From: Gaiellasilicea sp963802765
GTDB taxonomy: Bacteria; Actinomycetota; Thermoleophilia; Gaiellales; Gaiellaceae
DNA length: 64,000 nucleotides
NCBI GenBank assembly: GCA_963802765.1
Contig: CAWDJZ010000013.1
Span: 372,001 to 436,000 of the forward strand
Direction of reading: 5' to 3'
Part shown: one piece after another, positions 16,534 through 27,584 of the stretch
How the letters are laid out: the number at the start of each line of letters is the position of its first letter
Position numbering within the stretch: the first letter of the stretch is position 1
Translations under genes and position numbers: made by a program
Notes under the pieces: model-generated
Told to the model about the DNA's origin: nothing
Seen by the model: only the letters and a program-made list of their open reading frames with translations
The model's database searches: none

Positions 16534-17236
16534 CCGTGCCGGGCTCGACGAGGCGGTGGAGCCGGGCGACGGCGTCTTCCGTGATCGCCTCGCCGTGGCC
16601 GACGCCGACGATCGGCGCCTCGAGCGCGGCCAGCCGCCGCAGCGACTCGGCGTGCTGGACGGGGTTGATCGTGAACGCGGGCCAGCCCCCTTCGAAGCGC
16701 GGCCAGGTCACGATCGCATCGCCTGCGATCAGCACGCCGCGCTCCGGCCAGTAGAAGGCGAGGTGGCCGGGCGAGTGGCCCGGGACATGGAGCACGCGGA
16801 GTGGCCCGACCTGGCTGCCCTCGCCGACGGCCTCGTCGACCGGACAGGGAGCGTGCCTCGGCCGGTTCAGGAAGAGCCCGACCTGGAACGGATACGTCCG
16901 GAACGGCCGCCTCGGCTTGAGGCCGACCGACTGAGCGGGCCGCTCGCCGGCGACGATGTCCGCTTCCCACTCGTGCGCGAGCACGGTGGCCCCGGTCTCG
17001 CGCTTCAACGCGGCGACGCCGCCGAGATGCGATCGGTGCGCGTGCGTGAGCGCGATCCGCTTCAGGTCGCCGGGGCTGCGTCCGATCACCCGGATCGCTT
17101 CGAGCACGCTGCTCCCGTCGCCCTCGAAGAGCGTGTCCACGAGCGTCAGCTCCCCCGCGGTCTCGAGCAGGAACGCGCGCACGCGGCCCCCCTTGCGGCC
17201 GCCGAGGCTCCAGAAGCCGGGCCCGAGCTCCCTCAC
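16526..17236 (-). CDS. MBL-fold metallo-hydrolase with variant metal motif
   Basis: A 236-residue metallo-beta-lactamase-fold protein. The usual HxHxDH reads HAHRSH (LTHAHRSHLGG), so the Asp that normally binds metal 2 is Ser. Other ligands look normal: PGHSPGH, GDAIV (bridging Asp) and GVGHG. This should still bind one metal well; the second site may be weaker. The start is placed at GTG 17236, which overlaps the peroxidase stop by 4 bases (GTGA); an alternative GTG lies at 17254. It is translationally coupled to the upstream peroxidase. Confidence 0.85.
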   Translation of the reverse strand: MRELGPGFWSLGGRKGGRVRAFLLETAGELTLVDTLFEGDGSSVLEAIRVIGRSPGDLKRIALTHAHRSHLGGVAALKRETGATVLAHEWEADIVAGERPAQSVGLKPRRPFRTYPFQVGLFLNRPRHAPCPVDEAVGEGSQVGPLRVLHVPGHSPGHLAFYWPERGVLIAGDAIVTWPRFEGGWPAFTINPVQHAESLRRLAALEAPIVGVGHGEAITEDAVARLHRLVEPGTVS

Positions 17237-18993
17237 GCCCCGACCCGCGTCCACGGCTGGAACGCGTTGTCGACCCCGCGCAGCGCCGGCTCGAGCCCGG
17301 GGAAGTGCCGGAGCAGGACGTCGCGCATGCTCGTCTCGTCGATCCAGTCGAGCCCGGCCTGGGTGTAGGTCTCGGCGTTGTAGTCGCTCGTGAAGAACCG
17401 GTCGCTCTTCAGTCGCCGCGACGCCATCAGGATGAAGACGCGGAAGGCGGTATCGCTGAAACCGAAGCCCTTCGGCACGGGCTCCGCGTAGAGGCCCACC
17501 ATCAGATCGACCCGCTCGACGTCCCCGTAGACCTGGCGGAGCTCATTCGCCCAGATCGGGTTGTCGGTCAGCTCCTCGAACGTCTCGGCCGGCTTCAGGT
17601 GGAAGAGGCGGCGGAAGTCGTTGTAGCGGGGCACGCCGCGCTCGCGGATGCGCAGCACGTCCGTCGCGGCGAGGTCGATCATCGTCCCGTCGGGCCGCTT
17701 GAACTCCTGCAGGAAGCGGGGGTAGTTGTGCAGCGTGATCGCGCCCGGATGCGCGACCCCCAGCGAGTAGAACGCGTTGAGGAAGCCGACCTCGTCCAGC
17801 CGTGTACGGACGTCGAGCGCGCCGAGGTCACGGAACGTCCGCTCCTCGAGAACCTCGTCCGTCTCGATGGAGCGGAAGGTGAAGTCGTCCGGGAGCAGCG
17901 GGTGCATCCGGTAGACCGCGACGAACTCCTCGGTCAACGAGTACGGGGCGCCGTGATGGTCCGTCGCCGAGCCTGGGATCCCGCCCAGCACCTCGCTCTT
18001 GCTCCGCTTGCCCAGCCGCTTGCCGAGGATGCCGTACCAGTTCGCCCGCATCGCGAATGTGGTGGTCGGGTGGGCGATGATGGCCGGCGTCCACTCGACC
18101 GTGTGGATCTTCGCCATCAGCGCCGCGTTGACGAGCCGGGCGGTGTCGAAGAGCCTGCCGTCGTCCCAGTCCGGGTGCTCCTCGACGAGGCGGTCGCAGA
18201 TTGCGTTGTGCTCGAGCATGAAGAGCGTGTGCAGGAGGGCGAGCCCGAGCCAGAAGTTGCCGGCGACTCCTGCCAGGTCGATCTTCTCGTCGAGGTCGCG
18301 CGGAAGCTGCTTGTCCGGGTCGAGGCGGAGCTTGCCGCCCTCACCTGTGCGGAGCGCCGCCGAGAACGCGGGCTCGCTGCCGTAGATCTGGGATCCGTCC
18401 CACCAGTGCGAGTCGGCGGTGACGTACGTCGGAGCGGCGCCCTCGCCCGCGAAATCGGGGTCGCGCCGCGTGCGCTGGATCCGCATCGGGCGTTCCTCCC
18501 ACGGGTCGTCCTCGGCCAGCTCGAGCTCCCAGGGCTTCTCCGGGTCGTCTTTCCCGTGGCTGAACCAGTCGTGCACCTCGAACTGGAGCCAGGCGGCGGC
18601 GAGCACGTTGACGATCGTGGCGGGGACGAACTCCGCGCGGGTGAGCAGCTCCCGGCTGACCACCCGCGGGCTTGGATCGAGCAGCTTCTCCCGCGGCTCG
18701 GGGTAGGTGTGCGCGAGCGGCACATTGCGGCCGAAGCGTGCGCCGACCATCCCCATCTCCGGCTCGGCCAGGTCGTTGTGGCTGCCGTCCGGGCTCCGGG
18801 TGTGCTCGATCCCGCCGGGCTGCGCGCGGAGCGACGCGCCGCGGCCCGTGTCGTAGAGGTTCTCCTCGCGGAGGCGGGTCCTCAGCCCGACGAGCGTGAT
18901 GATGCCCAGCGGCCGCGGCAGGCGGTCCCAGCCGAACCGGCGGTCGAGTGCCGCTGCGGTAGAAGCGAGAAGCTTCGAGAACCCCCCGGCCAT
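17233..18993 (-). CDS. Heme peroxidase, alpha-dioxygenase-like (fatty acid alpha-oxidation / cyclooxygenase relative)
   Basis: A 586-residue animal-type heme peroxidase resembling plant fatty-acid alpha-dioxygenases. The distal His is in FEVHDWFSHG (His141). The region SLTEEFVAVYRMHPLLPD holds the YxxH pair, Tyr361 and His364, matching the catalytic tyrosyl and proximal histidine of alpha-DOX and cyclooxygenases. LEHNAICDRL and AKIHTVEWTP are also alpha-DOX-like. Such enzymes insert O2 at the alpha carbon of fatty acids, giving 2-hydroperoxides that break down to a shortened aldehyde. The Met start fits an N-terminus without a signal peptide. It is coupled to the MBL gene downstream. Confidence 0.85.
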   Translation of the reverse strand: MAGGFSKLLASTAAALDRRFGWDRLPRPLGIITLVGLRTRLREENLYDTGRGASLRAQPGGIEHTRSPDGSHNDLAEPEMGMVGARFGRNVPLAHTYPEPREKLLDPSPRVVSRELLTRAEFVPATIVNVLAAAWLQFEVHDWFSHGKDDPEKPWELELAEDDPWEERPMRIQRTRRDPDFAGEGAAPTYVTADSHWWDGSQIYGSEPAFSAALRTGEGGKLRLDPDKQLPRDLDEKIDLAGVAGNFWLGLALLHTLFMLEHNAICDRLVEEHPDWDDGRLFDTARLVNAALMAKIHTVEWTPAIIAHPTTTFAMRANWYGILGKRLGKRSKSEVLGGIPGSATDHHGAPYSLTEEFVAVYRMHPLLPDDFTFRSIETDEVLEERTFRDLGALDVRTRLDEVGFLNAFYSLGVAHPGAITLHNYPRFLQEFKRPDGTMIDLAATDVLRIRERGVPRYNDFRRLFHLKPAETFEELTDNPIWANELRQVYGDVERVDLMVGLYAEPVPKGFGFSDTAFRVFILMASRRLKSDRFFTSDYNAETYTQAGLDWIDETSMRDVLLRHFPGLEPALRGVDNAFQPWTRVGA

Positions 18994-19024
18994 GGGGCGA
19001 TTTGAACACCCTCCGCGGGCTGCG

Positions 19025-19648
19025 TCAACCGGCGAGGGAGTCGAGCGCGCGCTGCAGCTCGGCGACCTGCTCCTCGAGGCGGGCGACGCGCTCCTCGAGG
19101 GGGGATTGTGTTGGAACAACACTTTCGACGTCCGTCGAAAGCTGCGGCTCGGGCGCGCCCGCTTCGTCACCGCCGAGGAGCTGCCGGTAGCGATCCTGGC
19201 TCTGGCCTGGGCGGCGCGGGAGTCGCTCGACCAGCTCGTGCTCCGCGAGCGCCTCGAGCGTCTTCTGCACGTCCTCGACCGAGCCGTACGGATAGAGGCG
19301 CTCGACCCGGGTCTTCAGCTCGCCGGGCGTCTGCGGGCCGCGCAGCATCAGCACCGCAAGGAGCGCGATCTGCGACGGCACCCGTCCGAGCGCCTCGTCG
19401 AGCAGATGGCGGTACTTGGCGACGCGGCTGCCGGGGCCGCTCGCGAGGCGGACCCAGCCGCGGCGGGAGAGCCGGTCGATCGCGGCCCGGATCGTGGCGT
19501 CGTCGTAGTCGACGACCGGGTCGCGATTCGTCGCCTGGTTGCAGGCGAGGCGGAGCGCGTTCAGCGAGAGCGGGTAGGTGTCCGGCGTCGTCCGCTGCTT
19601 CTCGATCAGGCAGCCGAGGACGCGGATCTCCACGGCATCCAGGTCCAT
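19025..19648 (-). CDS. YceH family protein (DUF480)
   Basis: A 207-residue member of the YceH/DUF480 family: two winged-helix-like domains with the family start VEIRVLGCLIEKQRTTPDTYPLSLNA (landmark at residues 5-30), NQATNRDPV, then VLMLRGPQTPGELKTR and a C-terminal coiled coil (LEERVARLEEQVAELQRAL). Biochemical role unknown; the fold suggests nucleic-acid binding. ATG chosen at 19648; a GTG at 19660 would add four residues. Confidence 0.9.
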   Translation of the reverse strand: MDLDAVEIRVLGCLIEKQRTTPDTYPLSLNALRLACNQATNRDPVVDYDDATIRAAIDRLSRRGWVRLASGPGSRVAKYRHLLDEALGRVPSQIALLAVLMLRGPQTPGELKTRVERLYPYGSVEDVQKTLEALAEHELVERLPRRPGQSQDRYRQLLGGDEAGAPEPQLSTDVESVVPTQSPLEERVARLEEQVAELQRALDSLAG

Positions 19649-19706
19649 CGCCGAGAACACTACCGCGGCGCCCCGGGGAGTATGGGGCGCCGCGGCAGGT
19701 GTGCTG

Positions 19707-21101
19707 TCAGAAGGCGGCTGGGACCGGGTGGTTGGACCGGATCAGGTCGGTCGGGTCGACGATCGCCTTGATCCGGCGCAGGCGGTGGTAGCTCGCGCTG
19801 GAGAAGAGCGAAGCGGCGTTCCGCCGTGTCTCGGCGAAGTTCATGTACGTGTGTTCGGCCTCCCACGGCGCGAGCGCGTCACGCAGCGCGCGGACGCACG
19901 CTTCCACCGCTTCCCGATGCGCTGGCGTGGGAGCCATGCCGAGGGCGTACATGGTGTACGGCGCTTCCCAGGCGTCGATCGCGCCGTGCTGCGAGGAGCG
20001 CCGGGCAATTGCGCCGCCGAGCTGGCGAAGCTCCGCCGAGAGGAGCGGCGAGCCGACGACGTGGTCGACCAGCCGGTCGATCAGCTCGTCGTCGACGTCC
20101 GAGAGCATGCCGCCGTCACCCGCCCCCGGAACCGGCTGCTCGGGGTCCATGTGCAGTTTGGAAAGACTCGCGATCGGCGTCGTCTCGACCGTGTCCATGA
20201 CCGGCCCGAGCGCGCGCAGCGGCTCGAGCAGGCGGGCGCCCTCGCCGGCCTCGCCGAGCCAGATCGCCTCGACGACGACGAACGACTGTCCGCGCACCGG
20301 CTCCGGGATCTGCGGGATCGGCGGGAACTGGAGGATCCGCCCGACGGAGCTCATCTCCTCGGGCAGGTCCTCCGTCCAGGCGCGCCAGGCCTTCAACACC
20401 TCGGCGGCCCGCTCGACGGGGTACCAGAGGATGCCGGCGTAGACCTCATGGATCGGGAAGAGGTTGAACTCGATCGCGGTCACGATTCCGAAAGAGCCGC
20501 CGCCCCCGCGGAGCGCCCAGAAGAGGTCGGGCTCGTTGGCCCAGTCGGTGCGGACCAGGGCGCCGGACGCGGTCACGACCTCGATCGCCGTCACCTGGTT
20601 TGCGCCGATGCCGTGCTTGCGCGCGAGAAACGAGAGGCCGCCGCCGAGTGTGTAGCCGACGACGCCCACATCGGGTGACGAGCCGGCGAGCGCGGCCAGG
20701 CCGTGCTCGGCCGCCGCCTCGACGACTTCGATCCAGATCGTGCCCGCTTCGACGCGGGCGGTCCTGGCGACCGGGTCGATCGTGACCCCGCGCATGCGCT
20801 CCGTCTTGAGCAGGATCGTGTCGTCGAGCGCGCCCATCGCGTGGGCGCCGTGCCCGGTGCCCTGCGGGGCGACCCGGAGGCCGTTTGCCCGCGCGAACGC
20901 CACGATCGCGGTCACATCGTCGGCGTTCTCGGGGAGTGCGACCGCAGCGGGCCGCTGGTCGACGGCGAGGTTCCAGGCGAGCCGCGCCTCGTCCCAGCCG
21001 ATGTCGTTGGGGCCGACGACGTCGCCGGCGAGCAGGTTGCGAAGGGCGGTGAGGTCGAGCTCGGGATACGTCGATTCGCTGATTTCGATGATCTGTGTCA
21101 T
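19707..21101 (-). CDS. FAD-linked oxidoreductase, berberine-bridge-enzyme type
   Basis: A 464-residue flavoprotein with an N-terminal FAD-binding PP-loop domain (VAPQGTGHGAHAMGALDD; LAGSSPDVGVVGYTLGGGLS) and a BBE C-terminal element (ASYHRLRRIKAIVDPTDL). The His in GTGHGA is where these enzymes often bind FAD covalently; the second (Cys) attachment site is not evident. They oxidise sugars or aromatic alcohols using O2 or F420-like acceptors. No signal peptide is visible. ATG start at 21101. It is followed on the same strand by nothing coupled; the MFS exporter is 87 bases upstream. Confidence 0.88.
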   Translation of the reverse strand: MTQIIEISESTYPELDLTALRNLLAGDVVGPNDIGWDEARLAWNLAVDQRPAAVALPENADDVTAIVAFARANGLRVAPQGTGHGAHAMGALDDTILLKTERMRGVTIDPVARTARVEAGTIWIEVVEAAAEHGLAALAGSSPDVGVVGYTLGGGLSFLARKHGIGANQVTAIEVVTASGALVRTDWANEPDLFWALRGGGGSFGIVTAIEFNLFPIHEVYAGILWYPVERAAEVLKAWRAWTEDLPEEMSSVGRILQFPPIPQIPEPVRGQSFVVVEAIWLGEAGEGARLLEPLRALGPVMDTVETTPIASLSKLHMDPEQPVPGAGDGGMLSDVDDELIDRLVDHVVGSPLLSAELRQLGGAIARRSSQHGAIDAWEAPYTMYALGMAPTPAHREAVEACVRALRDALAPWEAEHTYMNFAETRRNAASLFSSASYHRLRRIKAIVDPTDLIRSNHPVPAAF

Positions 21102-21188
21102 GGCCCCATCGTCTCGGCGGGGGTGACCGCGGCACATCCGTCCGGCGGCCGAAATCGGATCCGCCGGGAGGATGAGAGCGCCGTCGTC

Positions 21189-22602
21189 CTAGCGGGGGGC
21201 TTCGGCGGGGGTCAGACGCCGCGGGAGCGGTCGCGCCCCGATCGAGAGCGCTATCCCGGCCGCTGCCAACGCCGCCACCGTGCTGAGGGCGAACGTCGTC
21301 GTGAACGCCGACTCGGCGGGAACCGACGTATCTCCGATCGTCTGCGCGGTCAGGAGCGCCGCGGCGACCTGGCCTCCGACGACGGCGCCGATCATCCGCA
21401 CGACCGTGTTCATCCCGGCCGCGACGCCCATCTCGAGCGCGTCGACGTTGTCCGCGATCAGCGCCGCCATCGAGGCGAACGCGGCTCCGACCCCGAGCCC
21501 GAGCAGCCCGCTCGCGACGAGGACCGTCGAGGGCTCGTCGTGCGCCGTCACGAAGAGCAGCGCTGCGAGGCTGACCACCAGCATCCCGCCGGCGAGCGGC
21601 CACTTCGAGCCGATCCGGCGACCGATCGTGCCGGCGAGCGGGCCCGCGAAGAGCATCGCCACCGAGCTCGGCAGCAGATAGAGACCGGCCTGGGTGGCGC
21701 TGGCGCCGAACCCGTACCCGTGGCCGGGATCGGTCTGGACGAACGCGGGGAGGAGCACGAAGCAGCTGAAGAGCGCGAAGCCGGAGATCATCGTCGCGAC
21801 GTTCGTCAGCAGGACGGGCCGGTGCGCCAGCATGCTCAGGTCGACCATCGGCGAGCTCGAGCGCGCCTCGACGAGGCCCCAGAGCGCGAACAGCGCGCCC
21901 GACAGGGCCAGGAGGCCGAGCACGGGCGCAGAGCTCCAGCCCCAGCTCTCGCCCTCGGTCAGCGCAACCATCAGCGAGAGGAGGCCGCCGGAGAGGAGAA
22001 GCGCGCCCGGCACGTCGACGCGCGACGGCGAGCGCACCGGCGACTCGGGCACGTAGCGGTGGATCAGCACCATCGAGAGCGCCACCGGGATCGCCCCCAG
22101 CAGGAAGAGAAGACGCCAAGAGAAGTGGTCGACGACGACGCCCGAGAGGACGATTCCGAAGCCGCCGCCGACGCCCCACACCGCCGAGAGAAGGCCGATT
22201 CCGACCTTGACCTTCTCGGCCGGGAACTCGTCACGGATGATGGCGAAGCTGAGCGGGAAGAGCGCCGCGCCGGCCCCGGAGACGATCCGGAACGCGATCA
22301 GCGACCAGATGCTCCAGGCGAACGCGGCGGCGAGGCAGCCGGCGAGGAAGAGCCCGAGGCTGATCAGCAGCACCCGCTCCTTCCCGAACTGGTCGCCGAG
22401 ACGGCCGAGCACGGGCGTCAGGACGGCGCCCGAGACGAGGAAGCCGGTCAGCACCCAGGTCGTCCAGGCGGGCGTGGCGCCGAACTCCTCCTGGAACGTG
22501 CCCAGCGCCGGGAAAGACCATCGTCTGCTGCAGCGAGAACGCGGCTCCCGCGAGCGTCAGGATCGCCAGGGTGACGTTGTGATGCTGCCGCTCGGGGTCC
22601 AC
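21189..22602 (-). pseudogene. MFS drug:H+ antiporter (DHA2/EmrB-like), one frameshift near the N-terminus
   Basis: Across the break this is a roughly 471-residue major facilitator. The first frame from GTG 22602 gives NVTLAILTLAGAAFSLQQTMVFP; the second continues ALGTFQEEFGATPAWTTWVL and the rest, including motif A LGRLGDQFGKERVLL. The shift maps to a GGG run at 22510-22512: one extra G separates TTT-CC-GCG from the expected reading. About 12-14 membrane segments follow. The conserved sequence is uninterrupted either side, so the gene is probably intact in the organism. Confidence 0.82.
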
Positions 22603-22735
22603 CCGCGCACGCTAGCTGTCGGCGGCGTCCACCTGTCTGGACGAGTGTCCACGTCCGTGACGCAACCTGTTAGGTTCCGCGGGCCAACTGGCTCCGGCGG
22701 CGCCGCAGGCCGGAGCAGAAAAGGGGGTTTGTAGA
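22603..22735 (+). promoter_or_regulatory. Divergent control region with small palindromes
   Basis: This 133-base gap separates the divergent MFS exporter and the M6-like protease. It contains AACCTGTTAGGTT (22664-22676, perfect 5-base arms) and GTCCACCTGTCTGGAC (GTCCA/TGGAC arms) with a second GTCCACGTCC close by. These are plausible operators for a local regulator, but none is encoded next door. GGGGG just before the GTG at 22736 is a likely ribosome site. Confidence 0.35.
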
Positions 22736-24833
22736 GTGAAGACCCGACATCCGGGGCCTCCGTCGCGTCGCCTTGCTGGCGGCCCTCGTCCTGACAGCCA
22801 CGATGGCGTCGTCGGCAGCCGCGGAGATTCCGCCCGATGCCGCGAACCACCCGCTCCTCCAGCCGATCGACGCGCAGAACTGGGTCGACCAGGGCGAGCT
22901 GACGTGGGACGCCTACACGCAGATCCGGCCGGACTCCTGGAACGACACGACGGGCTCGGACGGCTCCGTCAGCCAGTACAAGACGGCCGTCATCCTGCTC
23001 GAGTTCCAGGACCAGCCCATGCTGATCACGCAGCCGGCCGGCTCGCATCCGTTCGGCAATCCGCAGGCAGGCTGGGCGCCGGTCCCGCGTGAGGACGTCG
23101 CGGAGTGGTACTACGACTACTACGCCGTGCCGAACCAGTACAACGGCGGCCAGACGCTGCACGGGTACTGGATGGAGGACAGCCACGGCCAGATCGGCGT
23201 CGACGTCGAGGTGTTCGGGCCGTACCTACTGCCCGGCAAGCTGCACGAGTACGGCATCCCCGACGGAAGCTTCAACGCCCCACGCGAGGCGTACTGCCCG
23301 CAGGGGGACAGCTGCAACAAGAACCTGCGCACCGACGGAGGCGCGCTGTGGCGGGCCGACATCGGCTGCGCGTCGGGGCCTCTGCGGCTTCGACAACGGC
23401 TTCTACGTCACCGCCGGCCACGACGAGTCGTCGACGTGGCAGGAGTTCGGCGAGATGATGTTCCAGACGCGCGACGACATTCCGGACGCCTTCGGGCCGC
23501 CGCGCAATCCCGACGGAAGCGCGCCGCTGAACCAGCTCGGGCAGCCGATGCCGAACTGGGCGGACACCCGCTACGTCGACTGGACGTCGTGGAGGTCGGC
23601 CGCCAACCACTGGCCGAACGCCGGCGGCGGCACGTCGACGCAGGCCGAGAGCTCCGGGCAGAGCGTCTTCGCCCACGAGTTCAGCCACCTCCGCGGCCTG
23701 CCGGACAACTACAACAACCCGTTCGCCGACAACGAGCGCAACTTCACCGGCTACTGGGAGATGATGAGCCGAGGCACGTTCAACGGCCCGGGTGGGACGC
23801 ACAACCGCTGGCAGGTCCCGAACCAGGGCGGCTCCGGGCTCGGTCCGCACCACCTGCTCCACTTCAAGAACCAGCTCGGCGTGCTCGCGCCCGCCGACCA
23901 GGTCACGCTGGAGCGGGACACGCTGGCGGGCCAGGGAGTCGCGGTCGTCGACCTGAAAGCCCGCGAGTCCGTCCCCGACGGCGACCTCGTCGGCCTCACG
24001 GTCAACCTCGGCTCGCGGCGATCTCGCCGGCACGTGCGCGAACCAGGGCTACACGGGCGCGGACGTCTTCTACTGCCCGAACCGCACGGGGCCGAACTAC
24101 CTCCACTACCGGCTGGAGGTCGTCGACCGGGTCGGGAACGACTCGTTCATCCCCGGGCACGGGGTGCTGCTCACGAAGAGCCGGAACAGCGGCACGCCGC
24201 GCGTCTGGATGATCGACCCGAACCCGCAGGACATCGGGATGATCGACTTCTACCGGCCGGACGGCACGCCCGTGGCCGTCGTGCGCGGCGACCCGCGGCA
24301 GCTGAACGACGCGACGTTCCACGCGGGCACGAACTCGGGGAGCGAGTACGAGTACGTGGACACGTTCAACAAGCTCCACTTCTACGTGCTCTCGACCAGT
24401 CGGGACGCGGACGGCGTCCTCCACTACCGCGTCGCCGTCCGGCGAGCCGAGCCGGGCGATCCGTTCGCACGCGGCGTCGGAGTCGGCAACGCGACCAAGA
24501 CGCCGCAGCGCGAGGGCTTCCTCGCCACCTGCACCTTCCCGGTCACGAACACGGGCCAGGCGGGGACGGGCATGTTCGACTCGGACGTCTACCGGCTGGC
24601 GGCCACGCTCGAGCAGCGCCGACTGGAAGGTGACGCTGCCGAACGCGCTCGCCGCCGCGAAGGCGGGCCAGACGGTGCAGGTGCCGGTGCACGTGCTCCG
24701 CGACCCGCTCACCGACGAGGGCGACGCACGGACGACGGTGACGCTCACCGCCAAGTCCGAGGCCGATTCGTCGAAGACGGCGACGCGGACGTGCGCGGTG
24801 CACGTGCGCGACACGACGCCAGGCGGCAACTAG
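22736..24833 (+). pseudogene. Secreted M6-like (immune inhibitor A-type) zinc metalloprotease, several frameshifts
   Basis: Four reading-frame changes must be repaired to read one protein of about 700 residues. Order: a signal peptide rich in Arg then Leu/Ala (RRVALLAALVLTATMASSAAA); the M6 N-terminal part (KTAVILLEFQDQPMLI, WYYDYYAVPNQYNGGQTLHG); the catalytic zinc site VFAHEFSHLRGLPDNYNNPF; then a C-terminal domain (DVFYCPNRTGPNY, MIDFYRPDGTPVAVV) and a beta-rich tail ending in TRTCAVHVRDTTPGGN. Breaks lie near 22.75, 23.38, 24.02 and 24.62 kb, several in G/C runs. The zinc motif HEFSH is intact. Indel error or recent decay cannot be separated here. Confidence 0.72.
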
Positions 24834-24893
24834 CCGATGGGAGCATGGGGCGGGGCCGCGAGGTCCCGCCCTCGCTCCGTCTACCGTGAGCCC

Positions 24894-25449
24894 GTGCGCC
24901 GTGGGCTCTTCCTCCTGCTGACGTCGCTCCTCGTCGCCGCGTGCGGCGGGAGCGACGAAGTCGCCGGTGGCGCCGGCGACCTGCCGGAGCCGGTCCCGAC
25001 GGCGGTCACGTTCGCCGAGCCGCCGCCGGCAGCGCTCGCCGCGCCCCGACTTCACCGTCGAGCTCCTCGACGGCACGCCGTGTCACCGCGAGCGACCTCT
25101 GGCGCGACCGCCCGCTCGTGCTCGTCTTCACGGCGAGCTACTGCGACCGGTGCGCCGACATCCATCGTGAGGTCGCGCGCGCGGTCGACGAGCACGACGG
25201 CGCGGTCGGGCTGCTCGGGACTCGTCGGGACGGACGACGTCGAGGGCGGCCGCGAGTACGCCGAGGAGCTCGACCTCGGCCACCCGGTCGCGGTCGCGGC
25301 CGAGCGGGTCTGGCTCAACTACGCGGCCCGGGAGCCGGGGCTCGTGACGCTCGTCGTCGCGCGGCGGCAAGGTGCTGCGCGGCTGGCCCGGCGGCGTCAC
25401 GGCCGCCGAGCTCGCGGCCGCGCCTCGACGAGCTCTTCGGCCGGAGTGA
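24894..25449 (+). pseudogene. Thioredoxin-fold (TlpA/peroxiredoxin-like) lipoprotein, multiple frameshifts
   Basis: The GTG start gives a lipoprotein signal (RRGLFLLLTSLLVAACGG, lipobox VAAC). After repair of several shifts the mature part reads PDFTVELLDGTP, VTASDLWRDRPLVLVFTASYCDRCAD (landmark; the redox motif is CDRC), then GTDDVEGGREYAEELDLGHP and AAELAARLDELFG. That is the order of a TlpA/AhpC-TSA domain: beta-strand, CxxC at the helix start, and the later strand-turn. It could reduce periplasmic disulfides or assist cytochrome maturation. Its end overlaps the next start (GTGA). At least three indels fall in 550 bases. Confidence 0.6.
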
Positions 25450-25871
25450 AGCCGGCTCGCCTGCTGCGTCCTCGTGCCTGGCGCTCGCGGGCTGCGCGTG
25501 CGGCGGCGAGCGAGACGCGGACGGCGCACATCCAGCTCGTCGTCCCCGACAACAACATCCGCGAGGAGGGCGTCGAGTGCGCGGGCGCCCGGCCGTTCCG
25601 GCAGGTGCGGCGGGGCACCGCGTTCACGGTCGAGGCGGGGACGGCGACGTCGTCGCCGAGGGCGAGCTGCCGGCCGGGCACGGCCGAGAACGCCGATCCG
25701 AGCATCGACTGGGGCGTCGAGCGGATCCCGACCGTCTGCGTGATGGAGCTCGAGGTGGACCTGCCGGAGCGGGCGCGCTACCGGTTCGTCCTGCCGGACA
25801 CGCTGCCGGTCGAGTTCGACGCCGCGCTGCTCGAGGGACGAGCCGCTCCGGCTCGTCCTCAGCGGCGCGTG

Positions 25872-25875
<4 letters not shown>
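25446..25875 (+). pseudogene. Small lipoprotein of unknown function, frameshifted
   Basis: GTG at 25446 begins KPARLL; a second frame supplies the likely lipobox (CLALAGCACGG), and the first frame resumes at TAHIQLVVPDNNIREEG. The mature portion continues FRQVRRGTAFTVEAG and DWGVERIPTVCVMELEVDLP, ending PLRLVLSGAC before TAG at 25873. It is not recognised as a known family; the two-cysteine pattern and beta-rich strings suggest a small extracytoplasmic beta-sandwich. Two or more shifts must be repaired. It converges on ettA with a 4-base overlap. Confidence 0.45.
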
Positions 25876-27543
<1,668 letters not shown>

Positions 27544-27584
27544 GGCCGGTCACGATAGCCGCAGGCCGGCTCTATGCTCGGCGT

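Noticed and set aside
20703..22574. A 623-codon plus-strand frame over the flavoprotein and MFS genes
   Set aside because: Highly charged shadow with no domain; real genes lie on the minus strand.
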